From assembly GCA_009760885.1 (NCBI GenBank), contig CM019716.1, forward strand, positions 10,610,438 through 10,674,437: a stretch of DNA of 64,000 bases, given 5' to 3'. This document shows, piece after piece, positions 42,766 through 53,192 of the stretch (its first letter is position 1; every line of letters starts with the position of its first letter). The notes below the pieces were generated by a model. That model saw only the letters and a program-made list of their open reading frames with translations. It did no database searches and was not told where the DNA came from. A program made the translations under genes and the position numbers. This stretch comes from Achatina immaculata. Taxonomy: Eukaryota > Mollusca > Gastropoda > Stylommatophora > Achatinidae.

Positions 42766-42984
42766 TCTGATGAATGATGAGCTGATTAGTCCAGAAAAAC
42801 TTCTATTTATCATTTCAAGACTATGAATTGAATTTTATGCTTTATATTAATTTAGGCCCATCTCTTTCATAGTTCAGATTTGATCTAGAAGAGGATTTTC
42901 TTTGTCTATAATGTCTAAGAATCACTTGCAACATTTTGGTCCACTGACAGTTTCTTGTCACACACATAGATACTGAACTCTGAT

Positions 42985-43225
42985 GCTTTCACATAAACCA
43001 CCCATCACTTGCTAGGACCTTTTTTCCTACACATAAACCACTCATAATTTGCTAGGACCTTTTCTCAATCACATAAACCACCATCACTTGCTAGGACCTT
43101 TTCTCCATCACATAAACCACCTATCACTTGCTAGAACTTTTCCTCCATCACATAAACCACCTATCACTTGCTAGGACTTTTCCTCCATCACATAAACCAC
43201 CTATCACTTGCTAGAACTTCATCTT
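42985..43225. repeat. about 41-bp minisatellite, six copies
   Basis: Unit: CATCACATAAACCACCTATC then ACTTGCTAGGACTTTTCCTC. Confidence 0.93.
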
Positions 43226-43294
43226 GCTGTTGACTTTCTCGCAGAAGTCATTCACTTTTTTCTTTAGTATAGGTCCATTACTAGGTGTTCATCT

Positions 43295-44245
43295 ACCACA
43301 TTCTTGCATAAACCACATCTACCATATTCTTGCATAAACCACATCTACCACATTCTTGCATAAATCACATCTACCGCAGTCTTCCATAAACCACATCTAC
43401 CACAATCTTGCATAAACCACATCTACCACATTCTTGCATAAACCACATCTACCGCATTCTTGCATAAACTACATCTACTGCAATCTTCCATAAACCACAT
43501 CTACCACATTCTTGCATAAACCACATCTACTGCAATCTTCCATAAACCACATCTACCACATTCTTGCATAAACCACATCTACTGCAATCTTCCATAAACC
43601 ACATCTACGACAATCTTACATAAACAACATCTATCGCATTCTTGCATAAACCACATCTACTGCAATCTTCCATAAACCACATCTACTGCAGTCTTCCATA
43701 AACCACATCTGCAATCTTCCATAAATCACATCTACCGCAATCTTCCATAAACCACATCTACCGCAATCTTACATAAACCACATCTACTGCAATCTTCCAT
43801 AAACCACATCTACCGCATTCTTGCATAAACCACATCTACTGCAATCTTCCATAAACCACATCTACCGCATTCTTGCATAAACCACATCTACTGCATTCTT
43901 GCATAAACCACATCTACCGCATTTTTGCATAAACCACATCTACCGCATTCTTGCATAAACCACATCTACTGCATTCTTGCATAAACCACATCTACCGCAT
44001 TCTTGCATAAACCACATCTACTGCAATCTTCCATAAACCACATCTACCGCATTTTTGCATAAACCACATCTGCATTCTTGCATAAACCACATCTACCGCA
44101 TTTTTGCATAAACCACATCTACCGCATTTTTGCATAAACCACATCTACTGCATTCTTGCATAAACCACATCTACCACATTTTTGCATAAACCACATCTAC
44201 TGCATTTTTGCATAAACCACATCTACCCCGTTCTTGCATAAACGT
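43295..44245. repeat. 25-27-bp minisatellite, about 37 copies
   Basis: Unit: CATAAACCACATCTACCGCA then TTCTTG or ATCTTC. Two unit types are interspersed. Copied as a block at 45355-46305. Confidence 0.97.
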
Positions 44246-44624
44246 CTATTTTTTTTTTTTTTAAATTGTGCACCTGTTTGACAGCATTTCTTGTTTTTGT
44301 CTTGTGACTGAGTGAAACCATGAAACGTGTAAACACTGACAGCTGTCACCACACTCACTCCCAGACACAGCTTGGGACAAGTCACATCCAAGTGGCTCCC
44401 CTTTTCTCCCTTCTTATTTGCCATACATGTACATTCAGACAATCTCTTCCTTTCCCATTCTTGCTTATGTTTGCATGAAACTAAGGCATAAACCAAAATG
44501 TCAGAATTTGTTAATACATAAAGCTGTTCCGACAGTTTTCAAAAATAGTCAGATATACTGAAATCTGGAGGAGATTTTCAGATTCCCCCAGTCATTGATA
44601 GTCCTCTTTTCACTGTTGAACTTA
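44246..44624. other. single-copy intron segment, duplicated downstream
   Basis: Begins with a T run. Contains GAAACCATGAAACGTGTAAA and later AATACATAAAGCTGTTCCGA, loosely like the end of the Penelope element, but too weak to call. A copy with a few differences is at 46315-46690. Confidence 0.5.
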
Positions 44625-44752
44625 TCACAGACACAACATGTTGGTGTATGTATGATTGTTTACATTAAATGACAGTCTAATTTTATCACAGACACAACAT
44701 GTTGGTGTATGTATGATTGTTTACGTTAAATGACAGTCTGATTTTATCACAG
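44625..44752 (+). repeat. NBN: 61-bp repeat of an NBN splice acceptor
   Basis: The acceptor and the first bases of the next exon (TTATCACAG then ACACAACATGTTGGTG) occur at 44631, 44692 and the true exon start 44753, exactly 61 bp apart. Only the last copy continues into the exon. Confidence 0.92.
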
Positions 44753-44866
44753 ACACAACATGTTGGTGCAGGTAGACTCCCTGTCATTATCGGAGGCCGT
44801 GACCTTGAAGTCTATTTGGGAACGAAACATAAAGACATCGAGGACCTGTTCTCATTGGGCTTGGCA
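44753..44866 (+). CDS. NBN: NBN exon, MRE11-binding region, copy A
   Basis: The acceptor TTTTATCACAG ends at 44752; the donor GTAAGT begins at 44867. It encodes 38 residues in phase 0 to 0: TQHVGAGRLPVIIGGRDLEV and YLGTKHKDIEDLFSLGLA. It matches human [20 protein letters not shown], with the invariant GAG-LP-IIGG-DL core of the nibrin C-terminus. It follows KNFKKFRK of the previous exon without a gap. An apparently identical second copy lies 2069 bp downstream (46822). Confidence 0.93.
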
Positions 44867-44974
44867 GTAAGTTTTCATAAATCTTATCTCAATTTTTATG
44901 TCAAATCTCCATCATGAATAAGACTATGAAAATGGCATACTAGGAGTTTCATGGGGCTTAGATGAAAGGGGCTG

Positions 44975-45178
44975 CCAACAGTTGTGTGGACAGATGTGTG
45001 GACAGTTGTGTGGACAGTTGTGTGGACAGATGTGTGGACAGTTGTGTGGACAGTTGTGTGGACAGATGTGTGGACAGTTGTATGGACAGTTGTGTGGACA
45101 GTTGTGTGGACAGATGTGTGGACAGTTGTGTGGACAGATGTGTGGACATTTGTATGGACAGATGTGTGGACAGTTGTA
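44975..45178. repeat. 12-bp minisatellite, about 17 copies
   Basis: Unit: GTGTGGACAGTT or GTGTGGACAGAT. As 12 is a multiple of 3, all six frames are artefactually open. Sits at the junction of the 2-kb tandem duplication. Confidence 0.96.
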
Positions 45179-46310
45179 AACCACCTATCACTTGCTAGAA
45201 CTTTTCCTCCATCACATAAACCACCTATCACTTGCTAGGACTTTTCCTCCATCACATAAACCACCTATCACTTGCTAGAACTTCATCTTGCTGTTGATTT
45301 TCTCACAGAAGTCATTCACTTTTTTCTTTAGTATAAGTCCATTACTAGGCGTTCATCTACCACATTCTTGCATAAACCACATCTACTGCAATCTTCCATA
45401 AACCACATCTACCACATTCTTGCATAAATCACATCTACCACAGTCTTCCATAAACCACATCTACCACAATCTTGCATAAACCACATCTACCACATTCTTG
45501 CATAAACCACATCTACCGTATTCTTGCATAAACATCTACTGCAATCTTCCATAAACCACATCTACCGCATTCTGTGCATAAACCACATCTACTGCAATCT
45601 TCCATAAACCACATCTACCGCATTCTTGCATAAACCACATCTACTGCAATCTTCCATAAACCACATCTACGACAATCTTACATAAACCACATCTACCGCA
45701 TTCTTGCATAAACCACATCTGCAATCTTCCATAAACCACATCTACTGCAATCTTCCATAAACCACATCTACTGCAATCTCCATAAATCACATCTACCGCA
45801 ATCTTCCATAAACCACATCTACTGCAATCTTGCATAAACCACATCTACTGCAATCTTCCATAAACCACATCTACCGCATTCTTGCATAAACCACATCTAC
45901 TGCAATCTTCCATAAACCACATCTACCGCATTCTTGCATAAACCACATCTACTGCATTCTTGCATAAACCACATCTACCGCATTTTTGCATAAACCACAT
46001 CTACCGCATTCTTGCATAAACCACATCTACTGCATTCTTGCATAAACCACATCTACCGCATTCTTGCATAAACCACATCTACTGCAATCTTCCATAAACC
46101 ACATCTACCGCATTTTTGCATAAACCACATCTGCATTCTTGCATAAACCACATCTACCGCATTTTTGCATAAACCACATCTACCGCATTTTTGCATAAAC
46201 CACATCTACTGCATTCTTGCATAAACCACATCTACCACATTTTTGCATAAACCACATCTACTGCATTTTTGCATAAACCACATCTACCCCGTTCTTGCAT
46301 AAACGTCTAT
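45179..46310. repeat. second copy of the 41-bp and 25-27-bp minisatellites
   Basis: Repeats the order of variant units of 43130-44245 with some deletions (offset about 2.07 kb). Confidence 0.95.
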
Positions 46311-46821
46311 TTTTTTTTTTTTTTGCTTTAAAAATTGTGCACCTGTTTGACAGCATTTCTTGTTTTTGTCTTGTGACTGAGTGAAACCATGAAACGTGTA
46401 AACACTGACAGCTGTCACCACACTCACTCCCAGACACAGCTTGGGACAAGTCACATCCAAGTGGCTCCCCTTTTCTCCCTTCTTATTTGCCATACATGTA
46501 CATTCAGACAATCTCTTCCTTTCCCATTCTTGCTTATGTTTGCATGAAACTAAGGCATAAACCAAAATGTCAGAATTTGTTAATACATAAAGCTGTTCCG
46601 ACAGTTTTCAAAAATAGTCAGATATACTGAAATCTGGAGGAGATTTTCAGATTCCCCCAGTCATTGATAGTCCTCTTTTCACTGTTGAACTTATCACAGA
46701 CACAACATGTTGGTGTATGTATGATTGCTTACGTTAAATGTCAGTCTAATTTTATCACAGACACAACATGTTGGTGTATGTATGATTGCTTACGTTAAAT
46801 GTCAGTCTAATTTTATCACAG
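46311..46821. repeat. duplicated intron segment and acceptor repeat
   Basis: Copy of 44246-44752. The acceptor-plus-exon-start motif occurs at 46700, 46761 and 46822, again 61 bp apart. Confidence 0.93.
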
Positions 46822-46935
46822 ACACAACATGTTGGTGCAGGTAGACTCCCTGTCATTATCGGAGGCCGTGACCTTGAAGTCTATTTGGGAACGAAACATA
46901 AAGACATCGAGGACCTGTTCTCATTGGGCTTGGCA
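46822..46935 (+). CDS. NBN: NBN exon, MRE11-binding region, copy B
   Basis: Appears identical to the exon at 44753-44866 with its own intact acceptor (TATCACAG) and donor (GTAAGT). As it is 114 nt with phase 0 at both ends, copies A and B could both be spliced in without a frameshift, giving a 38-residue tandem repeat, or be used alternatively. Which is used cannot be told from DNA. Downstream it leads to the exon at 47567. Confidence 0.9.
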
Positions 46936-46943
46936 GTAAGTTT

Positions 46944-47245
46944 ACATTCATTATTTATTTAGTCTACAATACGCTAATAGCATGGCAACACCTCGGGCGG
47001 TGGCCCATAAGCATAGAAAAACTTTTTAAAAATTAATTTTTGTATCACAACATGGCTCTCAATTCACACGGGGGACCTTGTGTTGATGCTTGTATCATGC
47101 CAGAATTGATTTCTACAACCGGTTTTGGCCAGATTTTAAGCATTGTATGATTAAATTCACTTTTAGAACCCAACTCATTACCAGCACATGAAGGCAAAAA
47201 GTGTCCACCAGATATCACACAGTGTGTCATGAAGTATAGAAAGAG
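46944..47245. mobile_element. piggyBac-like MITE, 5'-deleted copy
   Basis: Matches the right part of the element at 49781-50466, ending GTATAGAAAGAG then TTAA. The left end is missing: intron sequence after exon copy B joins the middle of the element directly. Confidence 0.75.
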
Positions 47246-47566
47246 TTAAGCTTCATCAAAAAAAGTAATAATAGGAGATTTTTGTGTGTTTGTGAAATAT
47301 CACTTGTAACTTGAGCTGTGAAGTGTACAAACTAAAGAAATTAACTTGTAAGTTACTGCTGTAAGATATGTAAATGTCTGTTTTGTGCTATTTTTAAAAA
47401 GAAAAGTTGTGATTGCACTTTGCTCCTTCCATAAGTAAAAAAAAATTGAATAAATTTTTGTGTATTAAGCACCCTTACAGACATACGTATTACAACTTCA
47501 TTCATGTCTAAACCCATACATATTTGAAGTAACACAAAATCTATCAAATGTTTTTTCACATAACAG

Positions 47567-47616
47567 CAAGAAAATAGACGACAAGAGAATGAGAAGAGAG
47601 AGAGAGAACTTTTTAA
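47567..47616 (+). CDS. NBN: NBN penultimate-type exon (QENRR), copy A
   Basis: The acceptor TTCACATAACAG ends at 47566; the donor GTGAGT begins at 47617. It encodes QENRRQENEKRERELF plus two bases, in phase with the preceding ...LFSLGLA. The charged helix ending LF resembles human [21 protein letters not shown], the ATM-binding C-terminus. The last exon, a few residues, was not found. A full copy is at 51884 and a truncated copy at 51105. Confidence 0.78.
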
Positions 47617-47724
47617 GTGAGTATTCTAAGTCATTTATGCTTGGTTGTCACTCTGTCAGTCAGTAATACACAATAATTAGTGTATGGGTATATAACTATA
47701 CATGGAGCCACTGATACCAAAGTG

Positions 47725-48760
47725 TATAAACTAGGAAAAAAGTAGGATCAGCTTTATTACTTAACTATTACAAAGTTGTGACGTTTCGGCGTGAACCTTA
47801 GTCATACAAAAACACAGGATGAAGAAATAGAGAGAGGAAATAAAGTACAGATTCATATGAATGCTATGTTTTTAAAAAAATCAAATAAAAATAAAACTTA
47901 GCTGTAACTTGTAAGAAGCTGTGCTTTGTCCGACGCTGTGTATCAGAAATGCGCAATGGTGGAGTGTAGAGAGTATTTAAATGGAGACTTGAGATGTGTG
48001 ATAGGTGGGTCATAACTGAGGGTGCTGGGTGGGGGAACCATGGAGGGGAGAGAGTGTGGTACACTGGTAATCTAGCAGGGAGAAAGTGAAATAGGTGATT
48101 ATAGTTAGGTAGATGGGTTGCAATGTGATGCTGTGAGGAGATTCTGAACTGTATGTAACAAGTGAGAAGGAAGTGGAACTTAATGGGGAGGGATTCTGGA
48201 AGAGGAGAATGTTAGGTGTAGCTGAAAAACAAGTTGAAACTAGTGGTTCCAGAGTCCCATATTCCTGAATGTAGTGACGCTCAAGTGCTAGGCAGCTTGT
48301 ATAATCTGCATGACATTGTTTAATGGCTGTTACCAGAAAGTCAGATTTGCCTCTGTGGTTGGGGCCATTGAAATGATTCTTGAGTGGTTTCGAAGCAAGC
48401 TGGGTAATGTCGTACAGATGTTTTTGCATGCTGTCCCCTAATCTGAGGCCAGTCTCACTAATATACGTTATCCTGCATCTTTTGCATACGATGACATATA
48501 TCAAATTACGGAACTCACATGTGAATCCCTCATGAAGAGTGAGGATAGTTTTGGGAAAGGTGATCATTTTCGTTTCCCAGACTACAGGGCAGGTAACACA
48601 CTGGGGCCGGTTACATTTTCTGGTACCAACATATGTAAGGTTCTGCTTCAAGTGGCTGTGGACGAGGATGTCCTTAAGGTTTGGCTCACATTTGTATGCC
48701 AACAGGGTTGATCAGAGAAAATGTCAGTCATTGAGTCCAGTACCTTTGGTCAGTCTTTCA
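47725..48760 (-). mobile_element. Penelope-like retroelement fragment, copy 1, - strand
   Basis: The - strand frame at 48702-48010 encodes NLKDILVHSHLKQNLTYVGT, RKCNRPQCVTCPVV, LIYVIVCKRCRITYISETGL and KNHFNGPNHRGKSDF. The C-x4-C-x2-C linker followed by IYVI-C-x2-C-x3-YI-ET-x-LR is the GIY-YIG endonuclease region peculiar to Penelope-like elements. The reverse transcriptase is missing. In this copy the reading frame shifts just upstream (CAACAGGGTTG, one G fewer than copy 2). The 3' region carries CCGAAACGTCAC and AATAAAGC. Confidence 0.85.
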
Positions 48761-48870
48761 ATTTAGTCAGCTGATCAATCCCTTAAATCAGTCCATCAGT
48801 GCCTTCATTAGTCTATCTAGTTAGTCTGTCTGTCAGTCATTGCCTTTATTTTATCATCAGTCCAGGCATA

Positions 48871-49128
48871 ACTACGAGGAGAAGTCACTAAGTAACTCAC
48901 AAATTGAACTATTTTATCAGTGGCAGTTATCAGGTAGTATTTAAATATATCCTTAGATAGTACCATCATCCAACTTTATAATAGTTGTATGTAGAGGGCG
49001 CTGGGAGTTACATGCACATCCGCAGAGCAATAATAAATGCCTACCCAACTGTTAGTGTGTACCAAAGAAGAACAGAGAAGTGTAGTGCGATTTTTGTGGG
49101 CTAAAGGACATTCAGTTGAGGACATTCA
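48871..49128 (+). mobile_element. mariner left-end fragment
   Basis: Starts CGAGGAGAAGTCACTAAGTA as the element at 53193 does, and runs to the transposase start (KEEQRSVVRFLWAKGHSVED), then is cut off by a 42-bp minisatellite. Part of a 4.3-kb duplication. Confidence 0.85.
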
Positions 49129-49577
49129 TACCTCCCTTCCAGTGTCCAGGCTGTGATTGTGTGAGTAACATACCTCCCTTCCAGTGTCCAGGCTGTGATT
49201 GTGTGAGTAACATACCTCCCTTCTAGTGTCCAGGCTGTGATTGTGTGGGTAGCATACCTCCCTTCCAGCATCCAGGCTGTGATTGTGTGGGTAGCATACC
49301 TCCCTTCCAGCATCCAGGCTGTGATTGTGTGGGTAGCATACCTCCCTTCCATTGTCCAGGCTGTGATTGTGTGGGTAGCATACCTCCCTTCCAGCATCCA
49401 GGCTGTGATTGTGTGGGTAGCATACCTCCCTTCCAGCATCCAGGCTGTGATTGTGTGGGTAGCATACCTCCCTTCCAGCATCCAGGCTGTGATTGTGTGG
49501 GTAGCATACCTCCCTTCCATTGTCCAGGCTGTGATTGTGTGGGTAGCATACCTCCCTTCCAGTGTCCAGTCTTGTGA
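49110..49577. repeat. 42-bp minisatellite, 11 copies
   Basis: Unit: TACCTCCCTTCCAGCATCCA then GGCTGTGATTGTGTGGGTAGCA. Being a multiple of 3 it gives open frames on both strands. Confidence 0.96.
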
Positions 49578-49589
49578 TTGTGTATCACT

Positions 49590-49753
49590 AGTTTGATACA
49601 CCACATTCTTATGTTTTTTTGCTCTGTACATATCTGGAAATGGATTCAGCAGCAGCAGGCCATCTTGCTCACAACCGAGAGGCCTACAGGAGTGCTGTTT
49701 GGGAGGCAAAGTTCCGCAAGGGACAAGCAAAGGAATGATGATGATGATGACAT
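49590..49753 (+). pseudogene. possible LINE C-terminal tail with (GAT)n
   Basis: A frame encodes AHNREAYRSAVWEAKFRKGQ-AKE and a stop, followed by (ATG)n. The pattern NRExYRxAV near the stop and a trinucleotide tail suggests the end of a LINE. Low confidence; short. Confidence 0.4.
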
Positions 49754-49780
49754 ATTTTTGCTTTCTTTATGTTACATTAA

Positions 49781-50466
49781 CTCTTTGTGTACTGGGGGTT
49801 TTTCCCTCTAATGACCAATGGTCATCTCAATGGGGTAAATTTCTTAACGTGGAATGGGATGGTTGTCACATCTAGAAGGATCACAAAGGCATAGTCTGAT
49901 TTGCAGTATGGCATATTATACATTTTTTTTAATAGGAAAAGTTGTATATTGTTTTTCTAATAAAATGTTTATTAATATATTAGTATATAACAGAAAAAAA
50001 CGAGCTAAGAATTGAGGAAAGTTGAGAAGAAAAAATGGAAAATTATGATGAAAAATATTCTCTCTTACTCCGCTCAAGTTTCCTCTGTAGTGGGTCCAGT
50101 GATATCCAAATTGAATAGAATTTTACACAAACATCATATCCTCACATAAAATATACATTCATTATTTATTTAGTCTACAATACGCTAATAGCATGGCAAC
50201 ACCTCGGGCAGTGGCCCATAAGCGTAGAAAAACATTTTAAAAATTAATTTTTGTATCACAACATGGCTCTCAATTCACACGGGGGACCTTGTGTTGATGC
50301 TTGTATCATGCCAGAATTGATTTCTACAACCGGTTTTGGCCAGATTTTAAGCATTGTATGATTAAATTCACTTTTAGAACCTAACTCATTACCAGCACAT
50401 GGCGTGTACGCAAGGCAAAAAGTGTCCACCAGATATCACACAGTGTGTCATGAAGTATAGAAAGAG
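49781..50466. mobile_element. piggyBac-like MITE, full copy
   Basis: Ends CTCTTTGTGTACTGGGGG and GAAGTATAGAAAGAG are flanked by TTAA on both sides (49777-49780, 50467-50470). No coding capacity. A different family from the element at 31426 but with the same CTCTTT start. Confidence 0.75.
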
Positions 50467-50554
50467 TTAAGCTTCATCAAAAAAAGTAATAACAGGAGAT
50501 GTTTGATGTTTGTATGTGAAAAGTTTGTGTGTTTGTGAAATATCACTTGTAACT

Positions 50555-50900
50555 TGAGCTGTGAAGTGTACAAACTAAAGAAAGTAACTTGTAAGTTACT
50601 GCTGTATGTAACTTGAGCTGTGAAGTGTACAAACTAAAGAAAGTAACTTGTAAGTTACTGCTGTATGTAACTTGAGCTGTGAAGTGTACAAAATAAAGAA
50701 AGTAACTTGTAAGTTACTGCTGTATGTAACTTGAGCTGTGAAGTGTACAAACTAAAGAAAGTAACTTGTAAGTTACTGCTGTATGTAACTTGAGCTGTGA
50801 AGTGTACAAACTAAAGAAAGTAACTTGTAAGTTACTGCTGTATGTAACTTGAGCTGTGAAGTGTACAAACTAAAGAAAGTAACTTGTAAGTTACTGCTGT
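50555..50900. repeat. 59-bp minisatellite, six copies
   Basis: Unit: TGTAACTTGAGCTGTGAAGT, GTACAAACTAAAGAAAGTAA, CTTGTAAGTTACTGCTGTA. The blocks at 47280 and 51600 have a single unit, so the array expanded only in this block. Each unit has TTGTAAGTTAC, a donor-like GTAAGT. Confidence 0.95.
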
Positions 50901-51104
50901 AAGATATGTAAATGTCTGTTTTGTGCTATTTTTAAAAAGAAAAGTTGTGATTGCACTTTGCTCCTTCCATAAGTAAAAAAAATTTGAATAAATTTTTGTG
51001 TATTAAGCACCCTTACAGACATGCATATTGCAACTTCATTCATGTCTAAACCCATACATATTTGAAGTAACACAAAATCTATCAAATGTTTTTTCACATA
51101 ACAG

Positions 51105-51140
51105 CAAGAAAATAGACGACAAGAGAATGAGAAGAGAGAA
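51105..51140 (+). pseudogene. NBN: 3'-truncated copy of the NBN QENRR exon
   Basis: The acceptor CACATAACAG is followed by QENRRQENEKRE, then the sequence switches to TGGAAAATTATGATG from inside the piggyBac-like MITE block at a short GAGAA-rich homology. The donor is lost. Confidence 0.85.
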
Positions 51141-51259
51141 TGGAAAATTATGATGAAAAATATTCTCTCTTACTCCGCTCAAGTTTCCTCTGTAGTGGGT
51201 CCAGTGATATCCAAATTGAATAGAATTTTACACAAACATCATATCCTGACATAAAATAT

Positions 51260-51562
51260 ACATTCATTATTTATTTAGTCTACAATACGCTAATAGCATG
51301 GCAACACCTCGGGCGGTGGCCCATAAGCATAGAAAAACTTTTTTAAAAATTAATTTTTGTATCACAACATGGCTCTCAATTCACACGGGGGACCTTGTGT
51401 TGATGCTTGTATCATGCCAGAATTGATTTCTACAACCGGTTTTGGCCAGATTTTAAGCATTGTATGATTAAATTCACTTTTAGAACCCAACTCATTACCA
51501 GCACATGAAGGCAAAAAGTGTCCACCAGATATCACACAGTGTGTCATGAAGTATAGAAAGAG
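51260..51562. mobile_element. piggyBac-like MITE, 5'-deleted copy
   Basis: Duplicate of 46944-47245 (offset 4316-4317 bp), ending at TTAA 51563-51566. Its left side joins the rest of a third partial copy (51140-51260). Confidence 0.75.
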
Positions 51563-51883
51563 TTAAGCTTCATCAAAAAAAGTAATAATAGGAGATTTTT
51601 GTGTGTTTGTGAAATATCACTTGTAACTTGAGCTGTGAAGTGTACAAACTAAAGAAATTAACTTGTAAGTTACTGCTGTAAGATATGTAAATGTCTGTTT
51701 TGTGCTATTTTTAAAAAGAAAAGTTGTGATTGCACTTTGCTCCTTCCATAAGTAAAAAAAAATTGAATAAATTTTTGTGTATTAAGCACCCTTACAGACA
51801 TACGTATTACAACTTCATTCATGTCTAAACCCATACATATTTGAAGTAACACAAAATCTATCAAATGTTTTTTCACATAACAG

Positions 51884-51933
51884 CAAGAAAATAGACGACA
51901 AGAGAATGAGAAGAGAGAGAGAGAACTTTTTAA
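51884..51933 (+). CDS. NBN: NBN QENRR exon, copy B
   Basis: Appears identical to 47567-47616, with intact acceptor and GTGAGT donor, 4317 bp downstream. It ends two bases into a codon, so including both full copies in one transcript would shift the frame; the copies are therefore either alternatives or one is unused. Confidence 0.7.
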
Positions 51934-52041
51934 GTGAGTATTCTAAGTCATTTATGCTTGGTTGTCACTCTGTCAGTCAGTAATACACAATAATTAGTGT
52001 ATGGGTATATAACTATACATGGAGCCACTGATACCAAAGTG

Positions 52042-53077
52042 TATAAACTAGGAAAAAAGTAGGATCAGCTTTATTACTTAACTATTACAAAGTTGTGACG
52101 TTTCGGCGTGAACCTTAGTCATACAAAAACACAGGATGAAGAAATAGAGAGAGGAAATAAAGTACAGATTCATATGAATGCTATGTTTTTAAAAAAATCA
52201 AATAAAAATAAAACTTAGCTGTAACTTGTAAGAAGCTGTGCTTTGTCCGACGCTGTGTATCAGAAATGCGCAATGGTGGAGTGTAGAGAGTATTTAAATG
52301 GAGACTTGAGATGTGTGATAGGTGGGTCATAACTGAGGGTGCTGGGTGGGGGAACCATGGAGGGGAGAGAGTGTGGTACACTGGTAATCTAGCAGGGAGA
52401 AAGTGAAATAGGTGATTATAGTTAGGTAGATGGGTTGCAATGTGATGCTGTGAGGAGATTCTGAACTGTATGTAACAAGTGAGAAGGAAGTGGAACTTAA
52501 TGGGGAGGGATTCTGGAAGAGGAGAATGTTAGGTGTAGCTGAAAAACAAGTTGAAACTAGTGGTTCCAGAGTCCCATATTCCTGAATGTAGCAACGCTCA
52601 AGTGCTAGGCAGCTTGTATAATCTGCATGACATTGTTTAATGGCTGTTACCAGAAAGTCAGATTTGCCTCTGTGGTTGGGGCCATTGAAATGATTCTTGA
52701 GTGGTTTCGAAGCAAGCTGGGTAATGTCGTACAGATGTTTTTGCATGCTGTCCCCTAATCTGAGGCCAGTCTCACTAATATACGTTATCCTGCATCTTTT
52801 GCATACGATGACATATATCAAATTACGGAACTCACATGTGAATCCCTCATGAAGAGTGAGGATAGTTTTGGGAAAGGTGATCATTTTCGTTTCCCAGACT
52901 ACAGGGCAGGTAACACACTGGGGCCGGTTACATTTTCTGGTACCAACATATGTAAGGTTCTGCTTCAAGTGGCTGTGGACGAGGATGTCCTTAAGGTTTG
53001 GCTCACATTTGTATGCCAACAGGGGTTGATCAGAGAAAATGTCAGTCATTGAGTCCAGTACCTTTGGTCAGTCTTTC
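52042..53077 (-). mobile_element. Penelope-like retroelement fragment, copy 2, - strand
   Basis: Near-identical to 47725-48760. With one extra G the frame extends 10 codons further upstream (TDIFSDQPLLAYKCEPNL, 53049). One visible coding change: ALERCYIQEYG instead of ALERHYIQEYG. Duplicated with its surroundings, not by retrotransposition. Confidence 0.85.
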
Positions 53078-53192
53078 AATTTAGTCAGCTGATCAATCCC
53101 TTAAATCAGTCCATCAGTGCCTTCATTAGTCTATCTAGTTAGTCTGTCTGTCAGTCATTGCCTTTATTTTATCATCAGTCCAGGCATAACTA

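Noticed and set aside
41647..42777. A 376-codon frame of GPD/PLLSIHCGTRSQ repeats
   Set aside because: Product of the 36/37-bp array. Three frames are equally open and the array lies wholly inside an NBN intron.
44246..44624. Second Penelope-type terminal region (GAAACGTG, ATAAAGCTGTTCC)
   Set aside because: The order is loosely similar to the Penelope 3' region but the matching words are short and no GIY-YIG coding is near; not enough to call.
44958..45238. Cys-rich (CVDS, CGQM) or His-rich (VHTT) repeat frames as metal-binding proteins
   Set aside because: A 12-bp repeat keeps all six frames open; no start context or conserved flank.
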